64,000 nt of DNA from Pseudoalteromonas rubra (GCF_005887115.1 NZ_PNCJ01000030.1:1-64000), one strand, 5' to 3'. Shown: positions 8,901 to 16,603, numbered from the stretch's first letter. The notes: generated by a model not told the origin, from the sequence alone. A program made the numbers and translations.

Positions 8901-9193
8901 CAGTTTAGGGCTGTCTGACCACCCATAGTGGGTAGTACTGCATCTGGCTTTTCTTTTTCAATGATTTTTTCAACCACTTCCCAGTGAATTGGCTCGATGT
9001 AAGTCGCATCTGCCATTTCCGGGTCGGTCATGATGGTTGCCGGGTTTGAGTTCACCAGAATAACCCGGTAGCCCTCTTCTCTTAGCGCTTTACACGCCTG
9101 AGCACCAGAGTAGTCAAACTCACAGGCTTGGCCGATGACGATTGGGCCTGCGCCCAGGATCAGTATGCTGTTTAAGTCGGTACGTTTTGGCAT
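5975..9193 (-). CDS. carB: Carbamoyl-phosphate synthase large subunit
   Basis: Makes carbamoyl phosphate from ammonia (delivered by CarA), bicarbonate and two ATP, for arginine and pyrimidine synthesis. The 1072-residue length is normal. It shows the two homologous ATP-grasp halves (first starting ILILGAGPIVIGQACEFDYSG, second IMVIGGGPNRIGQGIEFDYC near residue 560) and the C-terminal MGS-like allosteric domain (ALLSVRNGDKARVVELAK onwards) that binds UMP and ornithine in relatives. The start ATG has GGAG upstream. It follows carA by 17 nt and is clearly in the same operon. Confidence 0.98.
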   Translation of the reverse strand: MPKRTDLNSILILGAGPIVIGQACEFDYSGAQACKALREEGYRVILVNSNPATIMTDPEMADATYIEPIHWEVVEKIIEKEKPDAVLPTMGGQTALNCALDLDKHGVLAKHGVELIGATADAIDKAENRERFDAAMKNIGLECPRAEIAHSMDEAHDVLSRIGFPCIIRPSFTMGGTGGGVAYNMEEFDEICTRGLDLSPTNELLIDESLLGWKEYEMEVVRDKNDNCIIVCSIENFDPMGVHTGDSITVAPAQTLTDKEYQLMRNASMAVLREIGVETGGSNVQFGVNPDDGRMVIIEMNPRVSRSSALASKATGFPIAKIAAKLAVGYTLDELQNDITGGATPASFEPSIDYVVTKIPRFNFEKFAGANDRLTTQMKSVGEVMAIGRNQQESLQKALRGLEVGATGLNPIVALDDPKAKETIIRELREPGAERIWYIADAMRHGMSVEEVFELTKVDRWYLVQIEDILKDEATIAEVGMAGLNKDFLRRLKRKGFSDPRIAEIAGVSEKEIRKKRHQLDILPVYKRVDTCAAEFSSDTAYMYSSYDEECEAAPSDKDKIMVIGGGPNRIGQGIEFDYCCVHAALAMREDGYETIMVNCNPETVSTDYDTSDRLFFEPITLEDVLEIVRVEKPKGVIVQYGGQTPLKLARDLEANGVPVIGTSPDAIDRAEDRERFQQLVERLDLLQPENATVTSLEEAVAKSQEIGFPLVVRPSYVLGGRAMEIVYDEDDLRRYMTEAVSVSNEAPVLLDRFLDDAIEVDVDAICDGENVIIGGIMEHIEQAGVHSGDSACSLPAHSLSQDIQDVMRKQVRDMALELGVVGLMNTQFAVKDGQVYLIEVNPRAARTVPFVSKATGVALAKVAARCMVGQSLESQGVTKEVIPPYYSVKEVVLPFAKFQGVDPMRGPEMRSTGEVMGVGENFAEAFAKAQLGASNALPRGGRALLSVRNGDKARVVELAKTMKAIGFELDATKGTAQALEDAGIEVRRVNKVFEGRPHILDRIKNGEYSYIVNTTEGRQAIEDSKVLRRGALQHKTNYTTTLNAAFANCTANEADDRSSVNSVQELHQRLN

Positions 9194-9210
9194 TGTTACT
9201 CCGGTTCTAA

Positions 9211-10347
9211 TTAGGCTTTACGTGCTTGCATTAATTCAATGAAGTGGTCGAACAGCGGTGCTGCATCGTGCGGACCCGGGCTCGCTTCTGGGTGACCCTG
9301 GAAGCTAAATGCCGGCTTGTCGGTACGATGAATGCCCTGTAAGGTTCCGTCGAACAACGACTTATGCGTTGCACGCAGGTTATCTGGCAAAGTTGCTTCA
9401 TCCGCAGCAAAACCATGGTTCTGTGCGGTGATCATTACCACGTCACGGTCCAGGTCTTTCACCGGGTGGTTACCACCGTGGTGACCGAACTTCATCTTCA
9501 CCGTTTGTGCACCTGAGGCCAGCGCCAGTAACTGATGGCCCAAACAAATACCAAAGATAGGCGTGTCTGTTTCTAAGAAAGCTTTAATCGCATCGATTGC
9601 GTAGGTACAAGGCGCTGGGTCGCCAGGGCCATTAGACAGGAAAATACCGTCTGGATTCATCGCCAGTACTTCTGCAGCGGAGGTTTCTGCTGGTACTACA
9701 GTCAGTTTACAGCCACGGTCAACTAACATACGAAGAATGTTCTTTTTCACACCAAAATCATACGCAACAACATGGAATTGCTCATCTTCAGCACTCAGAG
9801 TCTGAAAGCCCTGACCTAAAGTCCAGCTTCCTTCACGCCACTCGTAAGTCTGTTCTGTTGTTACGACTTTCGCTAAATCCATCCCTTTAAGGCCTGGGAA
9901 CGCTTTTGCCGCTTCCAGTGCCTGCTGCTCATCAATCTCATCACCCGCGATGATGCAGCCATTTTGAGCGCCCTTATCACGCAGGATACGCGTCAGCTTA
10001 CGCGTATCTATATCGGCAATCCCAAGGATATTGCGTGCTTTTAAGTAGTCACTTAACGATTGCTCGTTACGGAAATTACTTGCAAGCAATGGCAAATCCC
10101 GAATTACCAGACCCTTAGCCCAGATTTTATCGGCTTCTTCATCCTCACTATTAGTACCGGTATTCCCGATGTGTGGATAAGTCAGCGTCACAATCTGTTC
10201 TGCATAAGAAGGATCCGTCAAAATTTCTTGATATCCCGTCATAGACGTATTGAATACTACCTCACCAACGGCCAGGCCGTCAGCGCCAATGGCAGTACCG
10301 CGAAACACAGTGCCGTCTTCAAGGACTAAGAGAGCGGATTTAGTCAA
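9211..10347 (-). CDS. carA: Carbamoyl-phosphate synthase small subunit
   Basis: The glutamine amidotransferase subunit that supplies ammonia to CarB through a tunnel. Length is 378 residues. The N-terminal CPSase domain (ALLVLEDGTVFRG) is followed by the class I GATase domain with the nucleophile Cys in FGICLGHQLLA and the His-Glu pair in FQGHPEASPG. The start codon is TTG at 10345-10347, chosen because AGGAGG lies five bases upstream; a rare start on a heavily regulated gene may limit translation. Upstream there is a terminator-like hairpin in the leader, so transcription entering the operon may be attenuated. Confidence 0.97.
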   Translation of the reverse strand: MTKSALLVLEDGTVFRGTAIGADGLAVGEVVFNTSMTGYQEILTDPSYAEQIVTLTYPHIGNTGTNSEDEEADKIWAKGLVIRDLPLLASNFRNEQSLSDYLKARNILGIADIDTRKLTRILRDKGAQNGCIIAGDEIDEQQALEAAKAFPGLKGMDLAKVVTTEQTYEWREGSWTLGQGFQTLSAEDEQFHVVAYDFGVKKNILRMLVDRGCKLTVVPAETSAAEVLAMNPDGIFLSNGPGDPAPCTYAIDAIKAFLETDTPIFGICLGHQLLALASGAQTVKMKFGHHGGNHPVKDLDRDVVMITAQNHGFAADEATLPDNLRATHKSLFDGTLQGIHRTDKPAFSFQGHPEASPGPHDAAPLFDHFIELMQARKA

Positions 10348-10365
10348 GTTAACCTCCTAGATAGT

Positions 10366-10402
10366 AAAAAACGGGAGCAAGCCAACGCTTGTTTTCCCGT
10401 TT
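10366..10402 (-). terminator. Terminator-like hairpin in the carA leader
   Basis: On the minus strand aaacggg and caagc pair with gcttg and cccgttt around a four-base loop, followed by six T residues. It lies about 19 nt upstream of the carA TTG. It is either the terminator of dapB or, because the 206-nt dapB-carA gap also has a promoter-like tagact/tataac region near 10453-10463, an attenuator for carAB. Confidence 0.7.
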
Positions 10403-10553
10403 ACAAAGCGCTTGGTAACACGCAGTTATTAAAATTTTGGCAAATTCGTTATAGTCTACAGCACTTTCTTAGATTCGTCTAACAATTCGCGTAAAAAACA
10501 AAAAAATAAGGTTTTTGACGACTTTTACTAACGAACACGCTAAAATAGTAAGC

Positions 10554-11357
10554 TTACCTCTTCAATCCAAGCACATCTTGCATGGAATAAAGTCCGTTTG
10601 GCTTATCTTTTAACCACTGCGCAGCCCTTACAGCACCTGATGCGAAGGTTAATCTTGATGTTGCTTTATGTGTTAATTCCAGCCTTTCTCCCATAGTGGC
10701 AAAATAAGCCGTGTGTTCACCAACTATATCGCCAGCTCTGAGCACTGAATAGCCAATTTCTTGTTGACTTTTAGCCTCATGTACCTGAGTTCTGTCATAG
10801 CGTGCCACCTGGTCATGATCCCAGCCTTTTGCCTCGGCAATGGCTTCACCAATCGCCAGTGCGGTACCCGACGGGGCGTCGACTTTATTACGGTGATGGG
10901 CTTCAAAGATTTCAATGTCCATTTCATCGGCCAGCTTTGCCGCGGCAGTTTGCACCAGGTCCAGCATTAACGTCACACCGACACTAAAGTTACGTGCAAA
11001 CACAATCGGGATAGACTGAGAGGCGGTTTCCAGTGCCTGCATTTGCTCTGCACTCAGGCCCGTTGTGCCAATCACCATAGGTGTTTTGTTGGCCACAGCC
11101 TGTTGCAGGTGGCCAAGCATGCCCTCTGGCAGGGTAAAGTCGATCAGTACATCCAGTTCAGGGTCGAGTTGCTGTTCAGAACTAAAGGTCGACCCGGCGG
11201 GTGCTTGCGGCTGTAACGTGGCAATAGGCTGGTTAAGGTGTGGCGAAGACGCTCTGACGAATGCGCTGCCAAGCTGGCAATGCTGAGACTGTTGGACTGC
11301 TTCAATCAGCGCCAGGCCCATGCGGCCATTGGCGCCAAAAATACCGATTTGTGTCAT
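10554..11357 (-). CDS. dapB: 4-hydroxy-tetrahydrodipicolinate reductase
   Basis: Catalyses the NAD(P)H-dependent reduction step of the diaminopimelate-lysine pathway. Length is 267 residues. The N-terminal Rossmann domain has IGIFGANGRMG (residues 3-13), and the C-terminal domain has the catalytic and substrate-binding block EAHHRNKVDAPSGTA. The ATG has AAAGGAAAA upstream. dapB directly before carA is a common gammaproteobacterial and pseudomonad order. Confidence 0.97.
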   Translation of the reverse strand: MTQIGIFGANGRMGLALIEAVQQSQHCQLGSAFVRASSPHLNQPIATLQPQAPAGSTFSSEQQLDPELDVLIDFTLPEGMLGHLQQAVANKTPMVIGTTGLSAEQMQALETASQSIPIVFARNFSVGVTLMLDLVQTAAAKLADEMDIEIFEAHHRNKVDAPSGTALAIGEAIAEAKGWDHDQVARYDRTQVHEAKSQQEIGYSVLRAGDIVGEHTAYFATMGERLELTHKATSRLTFASGAVRAAQWLKDKPNGLYSMQDVLGLKR

Positions 11358-11801
11358 TTTACGGTTTTCCTTTGTGTTAGATATGCCACCTTTGAGGTGG
11401 TACGGAAACGTATTTTCCCGATTTTCAGCGCAAGAGAGATAAGCTTAATCACCCCGTTTTTATGCCGGGCGATTAATTTTGTGCTCTAGAGTTTACCCTA
11501 TCTCTGTGTCATAGTCAGTTGACAATAATACCAATCTATCCTGTTTTGCGTGCTCACCACTTAGGTTCGACTATTGAGGTCTCGCCCCCTTTACAATGGG
11601 GTTTTCAGCTGTCGCAACCTCTGCTCAGGTTCAAAGTCATGTGCTCAGACAGGTAGATTAATATAATAACTAAACACCATGGACTTTGGACGTCTAACCA
11701 TATAAACTTCCGCCCTCGCCGATTTCAATTATTGCGGGCGATGTAGTTTAAATGCAGCTAATAATGGATTCGTTGGCTGTGGTTAGTTTTTGGGGAGTGC
11801 T
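11358..11801. other. Intergenic region between dapB and an NhaC-like gene
   Basis: A 444-nt divergent spacer without a supportable gene. It must hold promoters for both neighbours. Its centre is occupied by a palindromic repeat described separately. The right part (11670-11801) shows no clear motif apart from the GGGGAG ribosome binding site. Confidence 0.5.
11524..11669. repeat. MITE-like palindromic element
   Basis: About 146 nt bounded by imperfect terminal inverted repeats: aataccaatctatcctgt at the left and acaggtagattaatataata at the right. Inside, gaggt with acctc and cccc with gggg make a second nested stem, so the whole unit can fold. There is no coding capacity. The shape fits a small non-autonomous repeat or a REP-type unit; copy number elsewhere cannot be seen from this window. 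Confidence 0.55.
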
Positions 11802-13115
11802 ATGCAGCCAAACTTAAATCACACACAAGCAAAGCTTTCTTTGCTACCACTTTTAACCTTTGTTGGCCTGTTCCTGGGCGCAGGTCTGTACCTGCAATCA
11901 CAGGGCGTCGACTATGCTTTTTATCAGCTACCGGCACCGGTTGCCATTTTGCCCGCCATAGTGATCGCGTTTTGGATCAACAAAGGCACCATCAACCAGA
12001 GCGTTGAAACCTTTATCAAAGGCGCCGGACACAGCAATATCATCACCATGTGTTTAATTTACTTGCTCGCCGGTGCGTTCTCGTCGGTGGCCAGCGCCAC
12101 GGGCGGCGTTGATGCCGTTGTCAATGCTGGTTTATCGCTGATCCCGCCAAGCCTGTTGTTACCCGGGCTGTTTTTAATCGCGGCAGTGGTTTCGACGGCG
12201 ATGGGAACGTCCATGGGTACTATCGGTGCCATCGGCCCAATTGCTTATGCGGTATCTGTTAAAACCGGTATCGATCCCGCCCTGATGGCAGGTACTATTG
12301 TCTCCGGTGCGATGTTTGGTGATAACCTGTCTATCATTTCTGATACCACCATTGCAGCAACTCGTACTCAGGGTTGTGAAATGAAAGACAAGTTCAGAGA
12401 AAACCTGAAAATTGCCCTGCCCGCTGCTGCGCTTACGGTTGCATTACTGGTGTTTTTAACCCCTGAACCCCAAGCAGTTGAAACCAAGCCGTTTGACTGG
12501 CTGCTGGTGCTGCCTTATGCCTTTATTTTGGTACTGGCAGTGATTGGCATTAACGTCTTTGTGGTGCTCTTTAGTGGTATTATCTTTGCCGCACTCATGG
12601 GGTTCACCGGCGATTATCAGGGTGCCGCTTTCGTTAAAGACGTATACAAAGGCTTCAGTGACATGCAGGAAATTTTCCTGTTATCTATGTTCATCGGTGG
12701 CTTGTCTGAATTTATCCGCGTCAATGGCGGACTGGATTATCTGGCACATAAGATCCAGGCAATTACGGCCATCATTGCCAAATGGCACAGAAAAGTGGCC
12801 GATCAGCTGGGTATTGCCGCGCTGGTGCTGACCAGTAACCTGTGTATCGCTAATAACACTGTGAGTATTATTGTCGCCGGTCCGGTTGCTAAAAAGCTGG
12901 CGGATGATGGTGAGATCTCTGGTAAGCGTTCAGCCAGCCTGCTGGATATTTTTGCCTGTGTCATGCAGGGCTCGCTGCCTTATGGCGCACAAGCTTTGTT
13001 GCTGGGTGCGACCTTTAAGATCAGCCCGTGGGAAGTCTCTACCTCGTCCTTTTACTGCTTTATTCTGGCGTTTACGGCCATTGCCGTTATATGTTTGCGC
13101 CGTCATAAAGACTGA
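11802..13115 (+). CDS. NhaC-family Na+/H+ antiporter-like transporter
   Basis: A 437-residue inner-membrane protein with about eleven or twelve hydrophobic segments and the NhaC-family core: SVASATGGVDAVVN, STAMGTSMGTIGAIGPIAYA and the repeated GAMFGDNLSIISDTTIAA. NhaC-type proteins exchange Na+ or other small substrates against protons; related YuiF-like members move amino acids, so the substrate is open. I chose the ATG at 11802 with GGGGAG five bases upstream over a TTG four codons earlier. It is monocistronic, followed by a terminator. A second, clearly NhaC-like gene lies at 58471-59946. Confidence 0.8.
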   Translation: MQPNLNHTQAKLSLLPLLTFVGLFLGAGLYLQSQGVDYAFYQLPAPVAILPAIVIAFWINKGTINQSVETFIKGAGHSNIITMCLIYLLAGAFSSVASATGGVDAVVNAGLSLIPPSLLLPGLFLIAAVVSTAMGTSMGTIGAIGPIAYAVSVKTGIDPALMAGTIVSGAMFGDNLSIISDTTIAATRTQGCEMKDKFRENLKIALPAAALTVALLVFLTPEPQAVETKPFDWLLVLPYAFILVLAVIGINVFVVLFSGIIFAALMGFTGDYQGAAFVKDVYKGFSDMQEIFLLSMFIGGLSEFIRVNGGLDYLAHKIQAITAIIAKWHRKVADQLGIAALVLTSNLCIANNTVSIIVAGPVAKKLADDGEISGKRSASLLDIFACVMQGSLPYGAQALLLGATFKISPWEVSTSSFYCFILAFTAIAVICLRRHKD

Positions 13116-13127
13116 TCACCAAACAAA

Positions 13128-13150
13128 AATGGCATCCTGAGGATGCCATT
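13128..13150 (+). terminator. Intrinsic terminator after the NhaC-like gene
   Basis: A perfect 10-bp stem (aatggcatcc with ggatgccatt) around tga, preceded by A residues and followed by attatttgtt. Confidence 0.75.
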
Positions 13151-13208
13151 ATTTGTTCTAAACCAAGAAAATGCGTGTTTTTATTCCCCTTGTTTGTTGA
13201 TTTGCGTT

Positions 13209-13214
13209 TATAAT
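13209..13214 (+). promoter_or_regulatory. Putative -10 box of the tsx-like gene
   Basis: A consensus TATAAT lies 35 nt before the start codon of the Tsx-like gene. The -35 region (ttgtttgttg) is not well spaced, so only the -10 is called. Confidence 0.45.
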
Positions 13215-13248
13215 TCAGCTGTTTATAACCCCATACACACGAGAAACA

Positions 13249-14034
13249 ATGAAAACACCTCTTTTTTCTGCGCTTACTGCCAGTCTTATGCTTAGTGCTG
13301 GTACCGCTGCGGCGGCTGACTGGAGCAACACTCAGCTTCACCTTAATCACGGTGAGTTTAAAAACCCATTTAGCCAGCAAGAAGCCAATCAGACGATTTA
13401 TTCTTTGCAACATGCCTCCGGTTACCGCTATGGCGATAACTTCTTCTTTATCGACTACAGCACAGATGATTTAGACGATGGCTATCAGGATGGCGACTTT
13501 TATGGCGAGTGGTACTCCACATTTAGCCTGGGGAAACTGGCAGATCTGAAGTTTCATGACTCTGCGCTTCAGGACGTTGGGATTGTGATGGGCTTTAACG
13601 CCGCGGGCGATGCCAAGGTCATGAAGTACCTACCAGGCGTAAAGCTTTCCTGGAATATCGACGGGTTTAGCTTCTTCTCTACTACTTTGACAGGTTACAT
13701 CGACGACAGTCGCGGCGTTAATGCTGGCGGCGCGCCGAAAGAGACCAACAGTTATATGCTGGATGTGGCCTGGGGCTACCCGTTTACCATTGGCGGACAA
13801 AAGTTCGAGTTTACAGGTCATGTTGAGTACATTACTGGCCGTGATAACGAAGTGGGCGGTGATGTGAAAGGCTGGCTACTGGCGCAGCCTATTCTGCGCT
13901 GGGATCTGGGTCATGCACTGGAGATGCCCGAAAACCAGCTGATGCTGGGTATCGAATGGCAGTACTGGCGCAATAAACTGGGCACAGACACCAACGAGTC
14001 AGTGCCTCAGGTGCACCTGGCCTGGACTTTCTAA
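13249..14034 (+). CDS. Tsx-type nucleoside channel, outer membrane
   Basis: A 261-residue protein of the Tsx (nucleoside-specific channel-forming) family. A signal peptide ends at TAAAA-DWSNTQ (about residue 23), and the mature part is a small beta barrel starting with the family-typical WSNTQLHLNHGEFKNPF and ending in a C-terminal Phe (VPQVHLAWTF), the outer-membrane insertion signature. Such channels pass nucleosides and deoxynucleosides. It stands alone between two hairpins. In some relatives a nucleoside transporter is adjacent; here the upstream NhaC-like gene is separated by a terminator. Confidence 0.85.
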   Translation: MKTPLFSALTASLMLSAGTAAAADWSNTQLHLNHGEFKNPFSQQEANQTIYSLQHASGYRYGDNFFFIDYSTDDLDDGYQDGDFYGEWYSTFSLGKLADLKFHDSALQDVGIVMGFNAAGDAKVMKYLPGVKLSWNIDGFSFFSTTLTGYIDDSRGVNAGGAPKETNSYMLDVAWGYPFTIGGQKFEFTGHVEYITGRDNEVGGDVKGWLLAQPILRWDLGHALEMPENQLMLGIEWQYWRNKLGTDTNESVPQVHLAWTF

Positions 14035-14047
14035 GCTACGCTTTTTT

Positions 14048-14072
14048 GCCGGGTCATTACCACTGACCCGGC
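14048..14072. terminator. Hairpin after the tsx-like gene
   Basis: A 9-bp G+C stem (gccgggtca with tgacccggc) directly follows the stop. Only the left side has a T-run, so on the plus strand it is a weak intrinsic terminator. Confidence 0.45.
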
Positions 14073-14116
14073 TTACGCCCCGTTTATTACTCTCGAATAA
14101 AAAACACGCAAAACTG

Positions 14117-14150
14117 TTGCAGAAAAACATACCATACAGTATGGTATGTT
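14117..14150 (+). promoter_or_regulatory. Promoter with embedded 25-bp palindromic operator
   Basis: A -35 box TTGCAG (14117-14122) and -10 box TATGGT (14140-14145) are exactly 17 bp apart. The palindrome at 14126-14150 (arms aacataccatac and gtatggtatgtt around a single centre base) covers the spacer and the -10. Binding there would block RNA polymerase. The obvious binder is the TetR-family protein encoded in the same operon, giving negative autoregulation. Confidence 0.8.
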
Positions 14151-14176
14151 CAATTATCATCAAACGGAGTTGTTTT

Positions 14177-14677
14177 ATGTTCAGTCAGATCTTGAGCCTG
14201 AAGCCTGAGCACGATCGCCTTCAGGCCAAAGCACGTACACACCATTTTCGTGACGCACTACAGGTCACACTCGATACACCATCCTTAACACCTTCTCAGC
14301 TGCAATACCGGATTTTTAATACTATGCCCGGCTGGGTAACACAATTGATGCGACTCAGAAATAAGTTAGTCGCTGTATTTGGCTTTTCAGTCGGGCAAAA
14401 CACGATGGAGCCTGCCAGTGATGAGCTGGATGTGGGCGATCAGGCAGGTTTTCTGAACGTTTGCGAAAAGCACCCTGAAGAGATCATCAGCAGCGCTGAG
14501 GATCGCCATATGGCCTTTTTCCTGAGCGTTAAAAAACAGCAAAATACTGTGGTAATATCTACCTTGGTCAATCCAAAAACGTTAATTGGCCGCACTTATC
14601 TCACTGCCATTTTGCCCTTTCATTATGTCATCGCTCGCAGCGTTATTCACAATGCCAAGAAGGCAGGCAGATTATGA
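14177..14677 (+). CDS. DUF2867 family protein
   Basis: A 166-residue soluble protein of the DUF2867 family, whose function is unknown; related proteins share a START/polyketide-cyclase-like look and often sit beside nucleotide-sugar or flavin genes. Visible family features are the central PASDELDVGDQAGFLNV block, the DRHMAFFLSV strand and the C-terminal FHYVIARSVIHNA helix. I used the ATG at 14177 with GGAG upstream; the frame is open 20 codons further, but that part covers the operator. It is the first gene of the TetR operon and overlaps the regulator by ATGA. Confidence 0.75.
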   Translation: MFSQILSLKPEHDRLQAKARTHHFRDALQVTLDTPSLTPSQLQYRIFNTMPGWVTQLMRLRNKLVAVFGFSVGQNTMEPASDELDVGDQAGFLNVCEKHPEEIISSAEDRHMAFFLSVKKQQNTVVISTLVNPKTLIGRTYLTAILPFHYVIARSVIHNAKKAGRL

Positions 14678-15213
14678 GCGATGCAAAACAGAGTTGGCTG
14701 GCATTTGCACTAAAAACGCTGATCAGTAACGGGCCGGACGCCCTGACAATAGACCGACTATGCAGCCGTAAAAAAGTAACCAAAGGCTCTTTCTATCATC
14801 ACTTTAAAAATCGCCAGGCTTTTATCGATGCACTGATGACTTACTGGTATGAACAAGCCACAGCACGCCTGATTAGCATTGCCGATACACAGCCCTGCCC
14901 CATGACCAGACTGGAACGCCTCGATGAGGCCATTGCAGCCACGGACATAGAAGCCGAACTGCATATTCGCGCCTGGGCCCTGAAAGATACCAGCATCCAG
15001 CATCACTTGTGCACCATAGACGCTCAGCGTCAGCATTACCTTAAAACCTGTTACCTTGATTTAGGTCTGGAGCGAGCTCAGGCAGAACAACTGGCAACCA
15101 CCAGCTATGCCACTTTTCTGGGACTACAGCAGCTCTACCCTCGCCTGTCCGTTCAGGAGTGCCTGACACTGAGTTCCCGTCAGGCGAAAACGCAACTGGA
15201 GGCATTATTATGA
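14674..15213 (+). CDS. TetR-family transcriptional regulator
   Basis: A 179-residue repressor with an N-terminal TetR helix-turn-helix (residues 1-50; LTIDRLCSRKKVTKGSFYHHF is the recognition part) and a divergent C-terminal ligand domain. It overlaps the gene before and the gene after by four bases each (ATGA), so all three are translationally coupled. The palindrome in the operon promoter is its likely site. The ligand is unknown; the partners suggest a stress or small-molecule response. Confidence 0.9.
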   Translation: MSDAKQSWLAFALKTLISNGPDALTIDRLCSRKKVTKGSFYHHFKNRQAFIDALMTYWYEQATARLISIADTQPCPMTRLERLDEAIAATDIEAELHIRAWALKDTSIQHHLCTIDAQRQHYLKTCYLDLGLERAQAEQLATTSYATFLGLQQLYPRLSVQECLTLSSRQAKTQLEALL

Positions 15214-15602
15214 ATCGCGCTGCTTTTTTAGGGAGTGGCTTGATTGTCACAGGCCTGCTTCACAACCTGGTCGGTTTATTGATGGGCTGGGACGTACTCA
15301 CTGAAATGCATCAGGAAGGCTGGTTCGCAACAACCGTCGTCAACGGCAGTATGCTATTTGACCGCGAAGCCATCGTGTGGTTTCTAAGCAGTGGGGTGTT
15401 GTTTTTACTGCTGGGCTCTGTGCTGCGTCAACTCAGCACATATCAGATACCCGTGCCAGGGCTATTTGCCCCCTCACTCACCTTATTTGGTGTGATACTG
15501 GCGATCATAATGCCTTTCTCTGGTGCTTATTTATTGATTTTGCTTGGCGCCCTCCCGATATTAAAAGACAAATTCTGGCGCAGGCCGTCGCACTTGTCGT
15601 GA
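15210..15602 (+). CDS. Small inner-membrane protein (DUF6463-like)
   Basis: A 130-residue protein with four hydrophobic segments (about residues 5-25, 55-77, 86-104 and 105-122) and a short positively charged tail (KDKFWRRPSHLS). The pattern resembles the DUF6463 family of small membrane proteins, which I give as tentative. The ATG overlaps the tetR stop and has GGAGG upstream inside the preceding gene. It is the third and last gene of the TetR operon. Confidence 0.65.
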   Translation: MNRAAFLGSGLIVTGLLHNLVGLLMGWDVLTEMHQEGWFATTVVNGSMLFDREAIVWFLSSGVLFLLLGSVLRQLSTYQIPVPGLFAPSLTLFGVILAIIMPFSGAYLLILLGALPILKDKFWRRPSHLS

Positions 15603-15703
15603 CTTTTGTCCTAAAGATGTCCAATTAAATGTCGATATAAATTAAGATAAAAGTATTAATCTATACTGTGTATGTTTAGCCAAGCGTGATCAGGGAAAGT
15701 GCT

Positions 15704-16177
15704 ATGACATTTATAATTCACCAAACATCCAGAGACATTACCGCTTTTCAGAGTAAACCTGCAGCCACCGCGACAGACGAAGTGGCTGCAACCAAAGAAC
15801 AACAGACGACGCCGTCTGCAACAGATACCGCAGAAGAAGCCCAGGGCATAACTTTATCTAATGAAGACAAGCATGTACTGTCCGGGGAAAAAGCCAAAGA
15901 AGACGCTGAGGAATTTGAAGATGTCCCTGCCTATATCCAGCGAATGCTGGAGCGTCTGGAAAAGCTCAAAGAAGAAATGACCTTACTCAAAGAAGAGTTA
16001 ATGGCATTGCAAACAGAGCGAGAACCGGATGAGGCGACTCAGCAACTGACAGAAATGAAAAGCCAGTATCTGATGCAGTTGCAGGAGCAGTATTTTGACA
16101 TGATCAAAAACATTCAGGAGGCGCTGAAAAAAGAAGGGATCACCGATCCCGGCATCATAATTCGCGCTATAACCTGA
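15704..16177 (+). CDS. Hypothetical coiled-coil protein
   Basis: I do not recognise this 157-residue protein. Residues 15-75 are low-complexity and rich in Ala, Thr and Glu and look disordered. Residues 78-140 form a strong heptad-patterned coiled coil (IQRMLERLEKLKEEMTLLKE). There is no signal peptide or membrane segment. The ATG with AGGGAAAG upstream is preferred to one six codons earlier. It is convergent with the MAPEG gene and has its own upstream region with a tatact box near 15661. Small acidic coiled-coil proteins of this kind can be scaffolds or secretion chaperones; nothing nearby decides. Confidence 0.6.
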   Translation: MTFIIHQTSRDITAFQSKPAATATDEVAATKEQQTTPSATDTAEEAQGITLSNEDKHVLSGEKAKEDAEEFEDVPAYIQRMLERLEKLKEEMTLLKEELMALQTEREPDEATQQLTEMKSQYLMQLQEQYFDMIKNIQEALKKEGITDPGIIIRAIT

Positions 16178-16192
16178 ATACACACGCCAGCA

Positions 16193-16603
16193 TTAACTTA
16201 ACCAGGCGGTCATACCACTAATAAAAATAGCCAACAGGCTGAGATAACAGACGCCGAAAGAGATACTTCGCAATAGTTTCAGGTCTAAGTAGTAACACAC
16301 CATATGCCCGACTCTGGACAGCAGATATGTGACAGCTAATCCGTTTAGCCAACCCGGATGTGTACCCGAGAAAACCGCAAAAAGCACCACCAGTAGCAAG
16401 ATCCCCACTGTTTCGTTGCTATTGGCAAATACGCGGTTACTACGAAACAACAGCGTTTGAGGGTCCTGCGTGACCGCCACGCCGGGCGGATGCTTTTGCT
16501 TAATTGCGATAATATCAACAATCGCCAGTTGAATTAAAAACAAACCACCCGTTAACCCGAGCACCAGAATAGTCAGTTGATATGGGACCAGTAACTCTGT
16601 CAC
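16193..16603 (-). CDS. MAPEG family membrane protein
   Basis: A 136-residue protein with four transmembrane helices of the MAPEG superfamily (membrane-associated proteins in eicosanoid and glutathione metabolism). The family motif region is visible in FANSNETVGILLLVV, an N-x-x-E-x-x-P/G-type block, followed by LSRVGHMVCYYLDLKLLR. Bacterial members are usually of unknown substrate. The start is GTG at 16601-16603 with AAGGAG upstream; the frame continues upstream but runs towards the kinase gene. It lies downstream of the histidine kinase, 83 nt away. Confidence 0.8.
   Translation of the reverse strand: MTELLVPYQLTILVLGLTGGLFLIQLAIVDIIAIKQKHPPGVAVTQDPQTLLFRSNRVFANSNETVGILLLVVLFAVFSGTHPGWLNGLAVTYLLSRVGHMVCYYLDLKLLRSISFGVCYLSLLAIFISGMTAWLS

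Noticed and set aside
6180..9000. Long plus-strand frames inside carB and similar ones inside other large genes
   Set aside because: They are antisense shadows of strongly conserved genes, without ribosome binding sites or recognisable domains.
11524..11669. Prophage or plasmid att site
   Set aside because: No integrase or phage gene is adjacent, and the symmetric fold fits a small repeat better.
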